From Verrucomicrobiota bacterium (GTDB taxonomy: Bacteria > Verrucomicrobiota > Verrucomicrobiia > Limisphaerales > UBA9464), in the NCBI GenBank assembly GCA_016871615.1, contig VHCX01000026.1:1-44657 (forward strand): 44,657 bases of DNA, given 5' to 3'. Below the pieces are notes generated by a model. It saw only the letters and a program-made list of their open reading frames with translations, searched no databases and was not told where the DNA came from. This document shows positions 7,823-15,888 of the stretch, one piece after another; the first letter of the stretch is position 1; each line of letters begins with the position of its first letter. Made by a program: the position numbers and the translations under genes.

Positions 7823-9046
7823 TCAGGATTTGACCCGGTACAGCGTCTCCCCGGCCTTCGGCACGTACAGGATGCCTTCGGCCTCGCGACCCTGGTAGTC
7901 GGCGGGATCCAGGGTGCGCCAGTCGCGGTAGCCGAGATTGATCTCGCGGCAGATCGATTCGGGAATGCCGGTCGCAAGCGTGACCCGGGCCCGTCGGGTC
8001 TCGATGCCGTTCTCGTAGGTTCCCTGGCCGAAGACGTGGGTGCTGTGGGCAAGGGTTCCCCAAGGGAAGTGCCGGAAGTGCTCCCATTGCTTGAGGAAAT
8101 AGTCGCGGCAATGGTAGCCGACCTGCCGGATGAGGGCCCCATGGACCACGCTGACCTCGTGCAGGTGCGGGGCGTAAATGATGAGTTCGCCCCCGGGCGC
8201 GAGCACCGGCTCCAGCTTGTACATGCACTTGGCCCCCACCCAAAGCTCGTCGTACATCGGCGGGGCGCAGCTCAGGATGGTGTGGTATTGGCGGTCCTTC
8301 CACTCGATGTGCGTCCGCGCGGACAGGTCGGCGGCCTGGTCCCAGGCCTCCTCCGGCGTGCCGCTGAAGAGGCCCGCCAACCCGTCGCCCCCGGGCTTCA
8401 CGACCAGCGCCAGGCACAGCTTGGGGATGGGCACCATGGCCCCGGCCCGGTCCACGACCCGGCGCACCGGGGTCCACTTCTGGCCGATTACGCCGACGGT
8501 GGTGATCACCGCCCCCAGCCAGTGGAAGAAGTTCAGGATCTCGGGTCCGCTCACCCCGGGGAACAGGTACTTGTTGCCGCCGCTGAACCCGACCACCTCA
8601 TGCGGGAACACCGGTCCGACGATCACGATCCGGTCGTAGTCGAGCACCCGCCGGTGGATCGAGACCGGCACGTCCATGGCGAAGAGGCCGTCCGAGAGGG
8701 CGCGGATCTCCTCGGCGGGAATGGTCCCGAGGGTGGTGAGGGCCGCGGGATTGTCCCACTCGTGGTTGAAGAGCCCGACCGAGGCATAGCGCGTGCGCCG
8801 CTCCTCAAGGCTGATCTCAAGACGGCCGCAAATGGCCTCCTCGGACATCGGCGGGTGGGTGCCCAAGGCCACCAGCACATCGAGGGCGGCCACGGCCCCG
8901 GACCACTCCGCATGCAGGGCCCTGAAGACGGCACCGATGGGCGCGGTGCGGGTCCCGTCCGGGATGATCAGCAGGATGCGCTGGCCGCGGACCTGGCTGG
9001 CGGGGTGGCGTTGGGCGATCCAGGGGGCGATCTCGGCGTCGTTCAT
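7823..9046 (-). CDS. LarA family nickel-pincer racemase/epimerase homologue (DUF2088)
   Basis: 407 aa, homologous to lactate racemase LarA, which interconverts 2-hydroxyacid stereoisomers using a covalently bound nickel-pincer nucleotide. Residues matching Lactobacillus plantarum LarA are all present: PDGTR (D30, R33; D72/R75), THPP His64 (H108), PHEVVGFSGGNK (H149 and K159; H174 and the cofactor-bearing K184, 10 apart) and FFHW His175 (H200, 16 after the Lys). The cofactor site therefore looks intact. Substrate need not be lactate: the family includes malate, glucose/mannose-type and phenyllactate enzymes. No larB, larC or larE is in the window. The ATG at 9044-9046 has GGGAG about 7 nt upstream; a 26-residue extension from another start is unlikely. 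Confidence 0.85.
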   Translation of the reverse strand: MNDAEIAPWIAQRHPASQVRGQRILLIIPDGTRTAPIGAVFRALHAEWSGAVAALDVLVALGTHPPMSEEAICGRLEISLEERRTRYASVGLFNHEWDNPAALTTLGTIPAEEIRALSDGLFAMDVPVSIHRRVLDYDRIVIVGPVFPHEVVGFSGGNKYLFPGVSGPEILNFFHWLGAVITTVGVIGQKWTPVRRVVDRAGAMVPIPKLCLALVVKPGGDGLAGLFSGTPEEAWDQAADLSARTHIEWKDRQYHTILSCAPPMYDELWVGAKCMYKLEPVLAPGGELIIYAPHLHEVSVVHGALIRQVGYHCRDYFLKQWEHFRHFPWGTLAHSTHVFGQGTYENGIETRRARVTLATGIPESICREINLGYRDWRTLDPADYQGREAEGILYVPKAGETLYRVKS

Positions 9047-9190
9047 CGATCGTGCTCCCGGCAGGCCACCGACAGGGAGGACGCCGAGGGCCTCAGGATG
9101 ACGCGGGAGCCGGCCCGATGACAAACGCCATGTCGAAGGCCGTGAGGTTGGAAAACGTCCGACCCGGGTGCGGGTGTGGCGTCGCCTCCG

Positions 9191-9220
9191 GGGGCGGTCC
9201 GGTGCGGTTGGGACCGCCCC
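9191..9220 (-). terminator. Perfect 10-bp GC hairpin downstream of bcp
   Basis: Arms ggggcggtcc (9191-9200) and ggaccgcccc (9211-9220) are fully complementary, with a 10-nt loop, 70 nt past the bcp stop and 145 nt before the larA-like start. No T-run follows on the minus strand, so termination would be non-canonical. It could equally be a processing or mRNA-stability element. The rest of the 243-nt gap (9047-9289) shows no convincing gene. Confidence 0.4.
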
Positions 9221-9289
9221 GGTTGCTGCTGGGGTCGTCGTCGACCCTGGAACCGTAGCCGGACCCCCAGAGCCTGGCCGCGCACCGGC

Positions 9290-9919
9290 TCAGGAGGACC
9301 TCACGGCCGCGAGCACCTCGGCGGCGTGGGTCTCCGGCTTCACCGTGTCCCAGATCCGGGCCACCTTGCCGTCGGCCCCGATCAGGAAGGTCATCCGGTG
9401 CATGCCGAGATACCGGCGTCCCATGAACACCTTTTCGCCCCAGGCCCCGAAGGCTTGCGCGACCGACGCTCCGGAATCGGAGACCAGCGCGAAGGGCAAC
9501 TGGTACTTCTCGGTGAATTTCACATGGGATTTCACCGGGTCGGCGCTGACGCCAAGCACCACCGCCCCGGCCTTCCGGAGGTCGGCGTGGGCATCGCGAA
9601 ATCCGCAGGCTTCCTTCGTGCATCCGGGTGTGTCGTCCCTTGGGTAAAAATACACGACCACCGGTTTCCCGAGCAGGTCCTTCGAGTGGAGGGTCGACCC
9701 GTCGGTGATCGTCGCGCTGAAGGAGGGTGCGGGGTCCCCGACCCGCAGCTGCACCCGTGCCACGGGAGCGGGGGAGGTCTTTGGCGCCGCAGCCGCCTTG
9801 GACGCGGCGGCCTTGGCTGGGGTGGCCTTGGCTGGCTTGGCCTTTGCGGTGGTGGGCTGGACGGCGGCGGTCTTGGAGGCCTTGGCGGTCGGTGCCTTGG
9901 GTTTCTTGGGATCTGCCAT
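9290..9919 (-). CDS. bcp: Peroxiredoxin of the Bcp/PrxQ type with a Lys/Ala/Pro-rich N-terminal tail
   Basis: Thiol peroxidase reducing H2O2 and organic peroxides with thioredoxin; 209 aa against the usual 150-160. The enzyme domain starts near residue 56 (VQLRVGDPAPSF). It holds the peroxidatic Cys100 in DTPGCTKEAC, with the resolving Cys105 five residues later, the atypical 2-Cys arrangement of Bcp. The first 55 residues are a low-complexity tail of AKP, AKA and KAAA units, strongly basic, resembling bacterial histone H1-like tails. The ATG at 9917-9919 begins this tail and lies 8 nt downstream of coaX, so the tail is inside the natural reading frame. It could bind nucleic acid or an anionic surface; this is inference. 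Confidence 0.92.
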   Translation of the reverse strand: MADPKKPKAPTAKASKTAAVQPTTAKAKPAKATPAKAAASKAAAAPKTSPAPVARVQLRVGDPAPSFSATITDGSTLHSKDLLGKPVVVYFYPRDDTPGCTKEACGFRDAHADLRKAGAVVLGVSADPVKSHVKFTEKYQLPFALVSDSGASVAQAFGAWGEKVFMGRRYLGMHRMTFLIGADGKVARIWDTVKPETHAAEVLAAVRSS

Positions 9920-9927
9920 GTGGGATC

Positions 9928-10695
9928 CTAGGCTCGAACCTCCGGTCCGCAATGGGCCAGGGCCGTCAACCGGAGCCCCTCGAGGGTCAGGCCCGGGACC
10001 ACCGCGTCGAGTTCCGGCAGGCCGCGGGCGATCAGCCGGGCGTAGCCGCCGGTGGCGATGACCGGCAGGCGTCGGACCCCCAGTTCCCGCTTGAGTTCCC
10101 GGACGATGCCCGAGACGAGGCCCCGATAGCCGAACACGGCTCCCGACAACATGGCCTCCTCGGTGTTCCGGCCCACGACCCGCCGGGGCGCCCGGATGCG
10201 GATGCGCGGCAGCAGCGCCGTCTTTTCGTGCAGGTAGTCGGTCATCGCCGAAAGCCCCGGCGCGATGATGCCGCCGGCATAGTTCCCGGCCCGGTCGACC
10301 ACGTCGAAGGTGACGGCCGTGCCGAAGTCGACCACCAGCGCCGGAGCCCCGTGGTGGTGCCGCACGGCCACCGCATTGGCGAGCCGGTCCTGGCCGATGG
10401 TCTCGGGCCTGGGATAATCGATGCCGACCCCCCGGAGGGTCGAGGGATTCAAGGACAGGGCCGCGAACCCGAACCGCCGACGGACCCACTGCTGAAGCCT
10501 CTCGTCCACCGCGGGCACGACGCTGCAGAAGCAGGCCCCCGTCACCGGCCGATCGGGCAGCAGTGCCTCCAGCCGGCGTGGCGCCTGCCCGTCGGCCCAG
10601 GCCGGCGTGGGGATGTCGCCGAGGGAGCCGAGGCGCTTGTCCGTCCCCCACCCGACATGGGTGTTGGTGTTGCCGACATCGAGCAGGAGGATCAA
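9928..10695 (-). CDS. coaX: Type III pantothenate kinase
   Basis: Catalyses the first committed step of coenzyme A synthesis, ATP-dependent phosphorylation of pantothenate, in the cytoplasm; 255 aa, normal for CoaX. ASKHA-fold motifs: DVGNTNTHVG at 6-15 (phosphate-binding loop), the YPRPETIGQDRLANAV region with the conserved GxDR-like pantothenate site, DFGTAVTFDV, GGIIAPG and TGGYA. The start is a TTG at 10693-10695 that overlaps the birA stop (TTGA), preceded by a GGGGGTGG purine run about 6 nt upstream. No ATG fits the conserved N-terminus. Third in the nadC-birA-coaX coupled series. Confidence 0.95.
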   Translation of the reverse strand: MILLLDVGNTNTHVGWGTDKRLGSLGDIPTPAWADGQAPRRLEALLPDRPVTGACFCSVVPAVDERLQQWVRRRFGFAALSLNPSTLRGVGIDYPRPETIGQDRLANAVAVRHHHGAPALVVDFGTAVTFDVVDRAGNYAGGIIAPGLSAMTDYLHEKTALLPRIRIRAPRRVVGRNTEEAMLSGAVFGYRGLVSGIVRELKRELGVRRLPVIATGGYARLIARGLPELDAVVPGLTLEGLRLTALAHCGPEVRA

Positions 10696-11684
10696 GACGC
10701 CACCCCCCGGAGCAGCGACACGTCGCCGCCGATGATGTGCTCGAGCCGGCCGTGGTCGGTGCGCACCAGCAGGGCGCCATCCTCATCGAGGGACTCGGCG
10801 CGGCCGACCACCACGCGGTCGCCGGTCCGGATCGAGACGCGCTTGCCGAGGGTGCAGCAGCGCCGCATCCACTCGTCGCTGATCTCGTGGAAATCGCCCC
10901 GCCTGAGCCTGCCGTAGGCGCTCTCCAGTTCCGTGAGGACCGATGCCGCGAGGTCGGCGCGGTCGAAGGCCCGGCCCGCCTCGATGCGCAACGACGTGGC
11001 GATCGGGCGGAGTTCCCCGGGCAGTTCGTCCTCCGTCTGGTTCACATCGATCCCGATGCCGAGGACGACATGGCGGATGTGGTCGAGTTCCGCGCCCAGT
11101 TCCAGCAGGATGCCCGCGGCCTTGCGGGTGCCGAACACGATGTCGTTCGGCCACTTGATCGACGGCCTCAGGCCCGTCTGCCGCTCGATGCCCCGCGCGA
11201 CGGCGACCGCGCTCACCACGGTGAGCTGGGTGGCGGCCGTCGGCGGGAGCTTCGGCCGCAGCAGCACCGAGAACCACAAGCCCTTGCCCGAGGGGGAGAC
11301 CCAACGTCGTCCGAGGCGGCCGCGCCCCTTGGTCTGCGACTCGGCGAACACGACGACGCCCTCGCGGACCTCGTCCCGGGCGAGCTTCTCGACGATGTCG
11401 TTGGTGGAGGCCGTCTCCTGGAAGACCTGGATCTCCCGGCCGATCCCGGTGACCCGGCCGAGGCGCGCCACGAGGTCGTCAGAGTGGAGTCGGTCGGGAC
11501 AAGCCCTCAGGCGGTACCCGTGGTGCGGGCTGGCCTCGATGTCGTAGCCCGATCTCCGCAGGTCCTCGATGCGCGCCCAGACGGCCGCCCGCGACACACC
11601 CAGCTCCTTGGCCAGCGCGGCGCCGGAGATGCCGGACTCCCCGGCGGTCCTCAGTCTGGCCAGGATGCGTGCGTCGGGGTTCAC
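10692..11684 (-). CDS. birA: Bifunctional biotin-protein ligase/biotin operon repressor BirA
   Basis: Attaches biotin to the carrier protein of acetyl-CoA carboxylase through biotinyl-AMP. 330 aa. The N-terminal winged helix-turn-helix (residues 3-60, with GISGAALAKELGVSRAAVWA) marks a class II BirA that may also repress biotin genes. The catalytic domain shows TNDIVEKLA, the biotinyl-AMP loop GRGRLGRRW, KWPNDI, the Lys-containing GTRKAAGILLE and GIGIDVNQ; the C-terminal SH3-like domain ends the protein. The start is a GTG at 11682-11684 overlapping the nadC stop (GTGA). No biotin synthesis genes are in the window. Confidence 0.93.
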   Translation of the reverse strand: MNPDARILARLRTAGESGISGAALAKELGVSRAAVWARIEDLRRSGYDIEASPHHGYRLRACPDRLHSDDLVARLGRVTGIGREIQVFQETASTNDIVEKLARDEVREGVVVFAESQTKGRGRLGRRWVSPSGKGLWFSVLLRPKLPPTAATQLTVVSAVAVARGIERQTGLRPSIKWPNDIVFGTRKAAGILLELGAELDHIRHVVLGIGIDVNQTEDELPGELRPIATSLRIEAGRAFDRADLAASVLTELESAYGRLRRGDFHEISDEWMRRCCTLGKRVSIRTGDRVVVGRAESLDEDGALLVRTDHGRLEHIIGGDVSLLRGVAS

Positions 11685-12577
11685 GGCAGGAAATCCAGCC
11701 CGATGTCCACGGCCCGGGCCGAGTGGGTGATCGCACCGACCGAGATGAACTGCACACCGGTCGCGGCCACCGCCCGGATCGTCGCCCCGGAAATGCCTCC
11801 GCTGGCCTCGGTCTGGCACCGGCCGGCGATGCCTGCCAAGGCCTCGCGCAGCCTCTCCGGCGGCATGTTGTCCAGCAGCACCCCGTCGGCGCCGGCGTCG
11901 GCGGCCTGGCGTGCCTGTTCCGGGGTGTCGGCCTCGACCTGGACGAACAGGCCGGGGAACTGCTCCCGGGCCCTTCGGACCGCCGCGGTCACCGGATCGG
12001 GCGGCGCATCGGCGAGGGCCGCAAGGTGGTTGTCCTTGATGAGGATGCGGTCGTGCAGGCCCATGCGGTGGTTCAGTCCGCCGCCGCAGCGTACGGCATA
12101 CTTCTCGAAGAGGCGCCATCCCGGGGTGGTCTTGCGCGTGTCGAGGATGCGGGTTCCGGTGCCCGCCACGACGGCCACATGGCGGGCGGTGGCGGTGGCG
12201 ACGCCAGATAGGCGCTGGACGAAGTTCAACGCCACCCGCTCGGCCGACAACAGGGCCCGGGAAGGGCCGGAGACCTCCATCAGCACGGTTCCTGCAGGGC
12301 ACTCTGCGCCGTCGACGACGTGCCGACGGATCACGGCATTGGGGGCCATCTCCCGGAAGGCCTCCTCGGCGAAGTCGAGCCCGGCCACCGTCAGGCGCTC
12401 ACGCGCCCTCATGACGGCCGTCGACTTTGCCTCGGGCGGAAGGCAGGCGAGGCTGGTGACGTCCCCGGCGCCGAGGTCCTCCTCGAGGGCCTGCAGCACG
12501 GCGGCCCGGATCCGTTGGCCATCCAGCGATTCCACGTGCCAAGGCTGCGGAAGCCCACCGGGCCGCGCAACCGGCAA
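11681..12577 (-). CDS. nadC: Nicotinate-nucleotide pyrophosphorylase (carboxylating)
   Basis: Makes nicotinate mononucleotide from quinolinate and PRPP in de novo NAD synthesis, releasing CO2; 298 aa from a TTG at 12575-12577. An in-frame GTG at 12533-12535 would give 284 aa and is a credible alternative. Neither has a clear ribosome binding site. Motifs: EDLGAGDVTS, LNFVQRLSGVAT, the active-site run TRKTTPGWR, CGGGLNHRMGLHDRILIKDNH and EADTPEQARQA, with EASGGIS and GAITHSA at the C-terminal phosphate site. No nadA or nadB lies nearby. The 4-nt overlap with birA indicates a cofactor operon (NAD, biotin, CoA). Its product is also upstream of NaAD, the precursor of the LarA cofactor. Confidence 0.94.
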   Translation of the reverse strand: MPVARPGGLPQPWHVESLDGQRIRAAVLQALEEDLGAGDVTSLACLPPEAKSTAVMRARERLTVAGLDFAEEAFREMAPNAVIRRHVVDGAECPAGTVLMEVSGPSRALLSAERVALNFVQRLSGVATATARHVAVVAGTGTRILDTRKTTPGWRLFEKYAVRCGGGLNHRMGLHDRILIKDNHLAALADAPPDPVTAAVRRAREQFPGLFVQVEADTPEQARQAADAGADGVLLDNMPPERLREALAGIAGRCQTEASGGISGATIRAVAATGVQFISVGAITHSARAVDIGLDFLP

Positions 12578-12623
12578 AGAGCCCCGTCCGGGAGGCCCAG
12601 AGGGCAGGGGGTTCGGGATGGGC

Positions 12624-13229
12624 CTACTGCAGGGCCTCGAACACCTTGCCGACCATGTCCTTGTTGGGGGTCAGGGTGCGGGAACCGGGCCTCCACTTCG
12701 CCGGACAGGCCTGCTCGGGATGGCGGACGAGGTAGGTATTGGCCTCCATCTTGCGGAGGAGTTCGGAGGCGTCGCGGCCGACGTTGTAGAAATTGACCTC
12801 GCTCGAGACCAGGACCCCCTCCGGATTGAGGATGAAGGTGCCGCGAAGGGCCAGGCCGCTGGCCGGATCATAGACCCCGAAGAGCTTGGACACGGCCCCG
12901 GTGGGGTCGGCCGCCAGCGGGTAGCGCACGTCGGCGAGGAGTTTCTCGGAGTTGCGCCAGGCCAGGTGCGCAAACTTGGTGTCGGTGGAGACGCCGTAGA
13001 CGTCGCAGCCCAGATCTTTGAGCTTGGGGGCCATCTCGGCCAGATCGGCCAGTTCGGTCGGACAGACGAAGGTGAAATCGGCCGGGTAGAAGACCAGTAC
13101 GGTCCATCGTCCGTCCCGCTTGGCCTGCTCCAGCGAGAACTTGCCGAACTCGCCGGCGGCGGGATCGTATGTTTCCATCTCGAGATTGGGAACGCCTTGG
13201 CCGACGCGGAGGGTGATGGATTCGCTCAT
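12624..13229 (-). CDS. ahpC: Typical 2-Cys peroxiredoxin (AhpC/Prx1 family)
   Basis: Peroxide reductase of the cytoplasm; 201 aa. The peroxidatic Cys56 lies in YPADFTFVCPTEL, and the resolving Cys175 in ACPAKWRPG near the C-terminus, so this is a typical 2-Cys enzyme working as a dimer or decamer. The start ATG 13227-13229 agrees with the family. No ahpF reductase is adjacent, so a thioredoxin or alkyl hydroperoxide reductase elsewhere must supply electrons. It is the first gene of the minus-strand run, 46 nt ahead of nadC. The 160-nt upstream gap is shared with the divergent PQQ-propeller gene and contains the perfect palindrome ttgaattcaa at 13269-13278, a possible operator. Confidence 0.93.
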   Translation of the reverse strand: MSESITLRVGQGVPNLEMETYDPAAGEFGKFSLEQAKRDGRWTVLVFYPADFTFVCPTELADLAEMAPKLKDLGCDVYGVSTDTKFAHLAWRNSEKLLADVRYPLAADPTGAVSKLFGVYDPASGLALRGTFILNPEGVLVSSEVNFYNVGRDASELLRKMEANTYLVRHPEQACPAKWRPGSRTLTPNKDMVGKVFEALQ

Positions 13230-13389
13230 GACAGCAGTTGGGATGACGGTGGGATTGGGAGTACAAGGTTGAATTCAAGGTCCACGGCGCAGCCGACGAA
13301 CCGGGCAAATCGATAGCATCTCCGTCGGGCGGTGCAATCCGTCGGCGCGGGTTTTTTGACGGAAGGCTGATGCGGAGTAGTTTACGTTC

Positions 13390-14631
13390 ATGACGTTTCT
13401 CCCGTGGATCTCCCTGCTGGCCTGCGGATCGTTGTTGGCTGCCGAATCGTGGAACCAGTGGCGGGGTCCTTCCCGGGATGGCCGCACGTCGGGGCAGTCG
13501 TGGCCCGGGAGCCTCGACGAACCGTCGCTGCATCGTCGCTGGCGCGTGCCCCTCGGGCCCGCCTATTCCGGGCCGGTGATGGATGCGGACCGGGTCTTCA
13601 CCACCGAGACGGTCGACAAGAAGCGGGAGCGGGTCACCGCCCTGAAGCGCTCGGACGGTTCGGTCCTTTGGAAGCGGGATTGGGAGGGGGCGATGTCGGT
13701 GCCCTTCTTCGCCCGCTCCAACGGCGACTGGATCCGCGCGACCCCGGCACTCGATGGCGACATCCTGTATGTCGCCGGCATGCGGGATGTGCTGGTGGCG
13801 CTCGATACGAAGGACGGTTCGGAGCGGTGGCAGCTCGATTTCGTGCAGCGGTTCGGTTCCGACCTGCCGACCTTCGGCTTCGTCTCGTCGCCCTTGGTCG
13901 ACGGGGACAGCGTCTACGTTCAGGCCGGTGGCGGGGTGGCCCGCCTGCGGAAGGCCGACGGCCAAGTGGTCTGGCATGGCGTGAAGGACGGCGGTGGCAT
14001 GATGGGCAGCGCCTTCGGGTCGCCCGTGATCCTCACCTTGGCCGGACGCCGGCAGCTCGTGGTGCAGTCGCGCACCCGGCTGGTCGGCGTCTCGCTGGAG
14101 GACGGGTCCGAGTTGTGGGCCCTGCCCGTCGAGTCCTTCCGGGGCATGAACATCCTCACGCCGACGCAGGCGGGTCCTGACCGGCTCTTCACGGCGACCT
14201 ATGGCGGGAAGACCTTGGGCATCGACCTGAAACCCGAGGGCGGTCGGTTGCGGGCGGTTCCCGCCTGGGAGTTCAAGGCGCAGGGTTACATGACGTCCCC
14301 CATCGTCCATGGCGGACACGCCTACCTGCAATTGCGCAGCCAGCGGGCGATGTGCATCGACGTGGCCACGGGGGCCGAGAAGTGGACCACGGGCGAGAGC
14401 TTCGGCAAGTACTGGAGCATGGTCTCCCATGGGGACCGCATCCTGGCGCTGGACCAGCGCGGCGAGCTCATCCTCTTCCGGGCGACCCCGGAGAAGTTCG
14501 ACGTCGTCTCACGCCGCAAGGTCGCCGACTCCGAGACGTGGGCCCACCTCGCCGTCGATTCCGGTTCCCTGTACCTGCGCGAACTCGACGGACTGTCCGC
14601 CTGGGACTGGTCCGAGGCAAAGGCCCGTTGA
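13390..14631 (+). CDS. Exported PQQ-like beta-propeller protein
   Basis: 413 aa. Residues 1-18 (MTFLPWISLLACGSLLAA) form a signal peptide with likely cleavage after LLAA, so it is periplasmic or outer-surface. The mature part begins ESWNQWRGPSRDGRT, the WxxxRGPxxxG opening common to planctomycete and verrucomicrobial PQQ-like proteins. At least six blade repeats follow with the W-x-x-x-[DT] and G-x-x-x-W pattern (ALKRSDGSVLWKRD, ALDTKDGSERWQLD, RLRKADGQVVWHG, GVSLEDGSELWALP, CIDVATGAEKWTTG, ALDQRGELILFRA). No catalytic PQQ-ligand set is evident, so it is probably a structural or BamB-like propeller rather than a dehydrogenase. It stands alone, convergent with the MCE gene. Confidence 0.85.
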   Translation: MTFLPWISLLACGSLLAAESWNQWRGPSRDGRTSGQSWPGSLDEPSLHRRWRVPLGPAYSGPVMDADRVFTTETVDKKRERVTALKRSDGSVLWKRDWEGAMSVPFFARSNGDWIRATPALDGDILYVAGMRDVLVALDTKDGSERWQLDFVQRFGSDLPTFGFVSSPLVDGDSVYVQAGGGVARLRKADGQVVWHGVKDGGGMMGSAFGSPVILTLAGRRQLVVQSRTRLVGVSLEDGSELWALPVESFRGMNILTPTQAGPDRLFTATYGGKTLGIDLKPEGGRLRAVPAWEFKAQGYMTSPIVHGGHAYLQLRSQRAMCIDVATGAEKWTTGESFGKYWSMVSHGDRILALDQRGELILFRATPEKFDVVSRRKVADSETWAHLAVDSGSLYLRELDGLSAWDWSEAKAR

Positions 14632-14664
14632 ATGAGGCCGTTGGAATGAGACCGTTGGAATGAG
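14631..14664. repeat. 14-bp tandem repeat, 2.4 copies
   Basis: Copies aatgaggccgttgg (14631-14644) and aatgagaccgttgg (14645-14658), then aatgag (14659-14664). The array begins at the last base of the PQQ-propeller stop codon, in the 83-nt gap between two convergent genes. One G/A difference separates the units. Probably slippage; no function is apparent. Confidence 0.6.
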
Positions 14665-14714
14665 TTACCGGCTGCGTCCGATGCCGTGCGCCGATTCCCG
14701 AATCGCGGCCGAGG

Positions 14715-15686
14715 TCAGAAGATGCTGCCGGCGGCCGTGCCGATGACCTGCAGCGGTCCGGCGTCCTCAAGGGTCTCGGTGACTTTTTCGACCTTCTGGA
14801 GGGTCAGCTTGAGATTCCGCAGGAAGGCGTCGTCGTTGATCAATTGCCCGACCGTGCCATTGCCCCGGTTCAGCTTTTCGGCCACCTCGCGCAGGTTGGT
14901 CATCATGTTGGTCGTCTCCCGGAAGAGCGAGTCGTCCACCATCAGGCGTCCGAGGGTTCCCTTGCCGGAATTCAAGTCGGCCACCATCTGACGCGTCGTC
15001 GACAGGGTGACCTTGAGATCCTCGGACGAGGCGATGAGGTTGGTCACCGCCTGGAGGGTCTGGACATAAAGCACGTCCTCCCGCATCAGGCGACCGAGGG
15101 TGCCCTCGCCCTTGCCCATGCCGGTGGTGAGGCTGTCGATGTTGCCGAGGATGGACGCGATCTTCGGCTGGTTGTCCTTGATCAGGTCGGTCATCGGGCC
15201 CAGAAGCTTGGTGAACTCCTCGCCGCTGAAGCTCTTGCTCATGTTCTGCATGCCGTCGGCGGCGCTCTCGAGCTTGGCCATGATGGCCGCGAGGTCGGGT
15301 TGTTCACGGCTTTCCAGCAGGGCCCCCGTGGAGACCACCGGCGAGGCCTGCTTGCCGAACTCCAGGGCGACGAAATTCTGGCCCATGAGGCCGGTGAACT
15401 TGATCGAGGCCTTGCTGTCGGTGCGGACCCCGGCGGCGGGCTCCACGGTCATGGCCACCTCCACCTTGCCGTCGGCGATGCGGATGGCCTGAACCCGGCC
15501 CACGTCGACGCCCGCGAGCTTGACCGGGTCTCCAACCTTCAGGTCGCCGGCCGTGTTGAACCGGGCCTTGATCGGCACGCCGGACGAGAAAAACCGCCCG
15601 CCCCCGACCATCTCGAAGAGCACGAAGGCGGCGACGAAGACGAGGGCGAAGAAGATCCCGAGCCGGGTTTCCAGTGAGTTTTTCAT
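14715..15686 (-). CDS. MCE (MlaD-type) family lipid-transport protein
   Basis: 323 aa. One N-terminal membrane helix (residues 10-27, IFFALVFVAAFVLFEMVG) anchors it in the inner membrane facing the periplasm. The MCE domain spans about 36-115, with VPIKARFNTAGDLKVGDPVKLAGVDVGRV and FTGLMGQNFVALEFG. Relatives form hexameric rings or tunnels that move phospholipids between membranes. The C-terminal half is a long helical region with three copies of a G-x-GT-[LV]-G-[RQ]-L-[MI]-x-[DE]-D motif at residues 193, 241 and 275. No mlaE permease or mlaF ATPase lies beside it; it is monocistronic here. The first codon is ATG 15684-15686. Confidence 0.88.
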   Translation of the reverse strand: MKNSLETRLGIFFALVFVAAFVLFEMVGGGRFFSSGVPIKARFNTAGDLKVGDPVKLAGVDVGRVQAIRIADGKVEVAMTVEPAAGVRTDSKASIKFTGLMGQNFVALEFGKQASPVVSTGALLESREQPDLAAIMAKLESAADGMQNMSKSFSGEEFTKLLGPMTDLIKDNQPKIASILGNIDSLTTGMGKGEGTLGRLMREDVLYVQTLQAVTNLIASSEDLKVTLSTTRQMVADLNSGKGTLGRLMVDDSLFRETTNMMTNLREVAEKLNRGNGTVGQLINDDAFLRNLKLTLQKVEKVTETLEDAGPLQVIGTAAGSIF

Positions 15687-15828
15687 TTAGTCCGATGTCG
15701 GGATGGGAATCCCGTCCCTGATGTGTGCCCCGGAACGCTAGGAAGGCAACCCTCCCGGGTCAACGGGCGAGGCGACCTTGAGTGCCGGCCAAGCAGGGGC
15801 GTGGGGACCGATCCGGCAGGACACGAAA

Positions 15829-15862
15829 CCGCCCCGGGGCGCGGGTTCGCGTCGCGGGGCGG
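15829..15862 (-). terminator. GC hairpin downstream of the cupin gene
   Basis: Arms ccgcccc (15829-15835) and ggggcgg (15856-15862) give a 7-bp stem starting 26 nt past the cupin stop. The sequence also includes the 12-bp self-complementary stretch cgccccggggcg. No T-run follows. It is a possible terminator or mRNA-end structure; the rest of the 202-nt gap (15687-15888) shows nothing else. Confidence 0.28.
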
Positions 15863-15888
15863 AGCCACGGCGGGTCTGGATGACCGGA

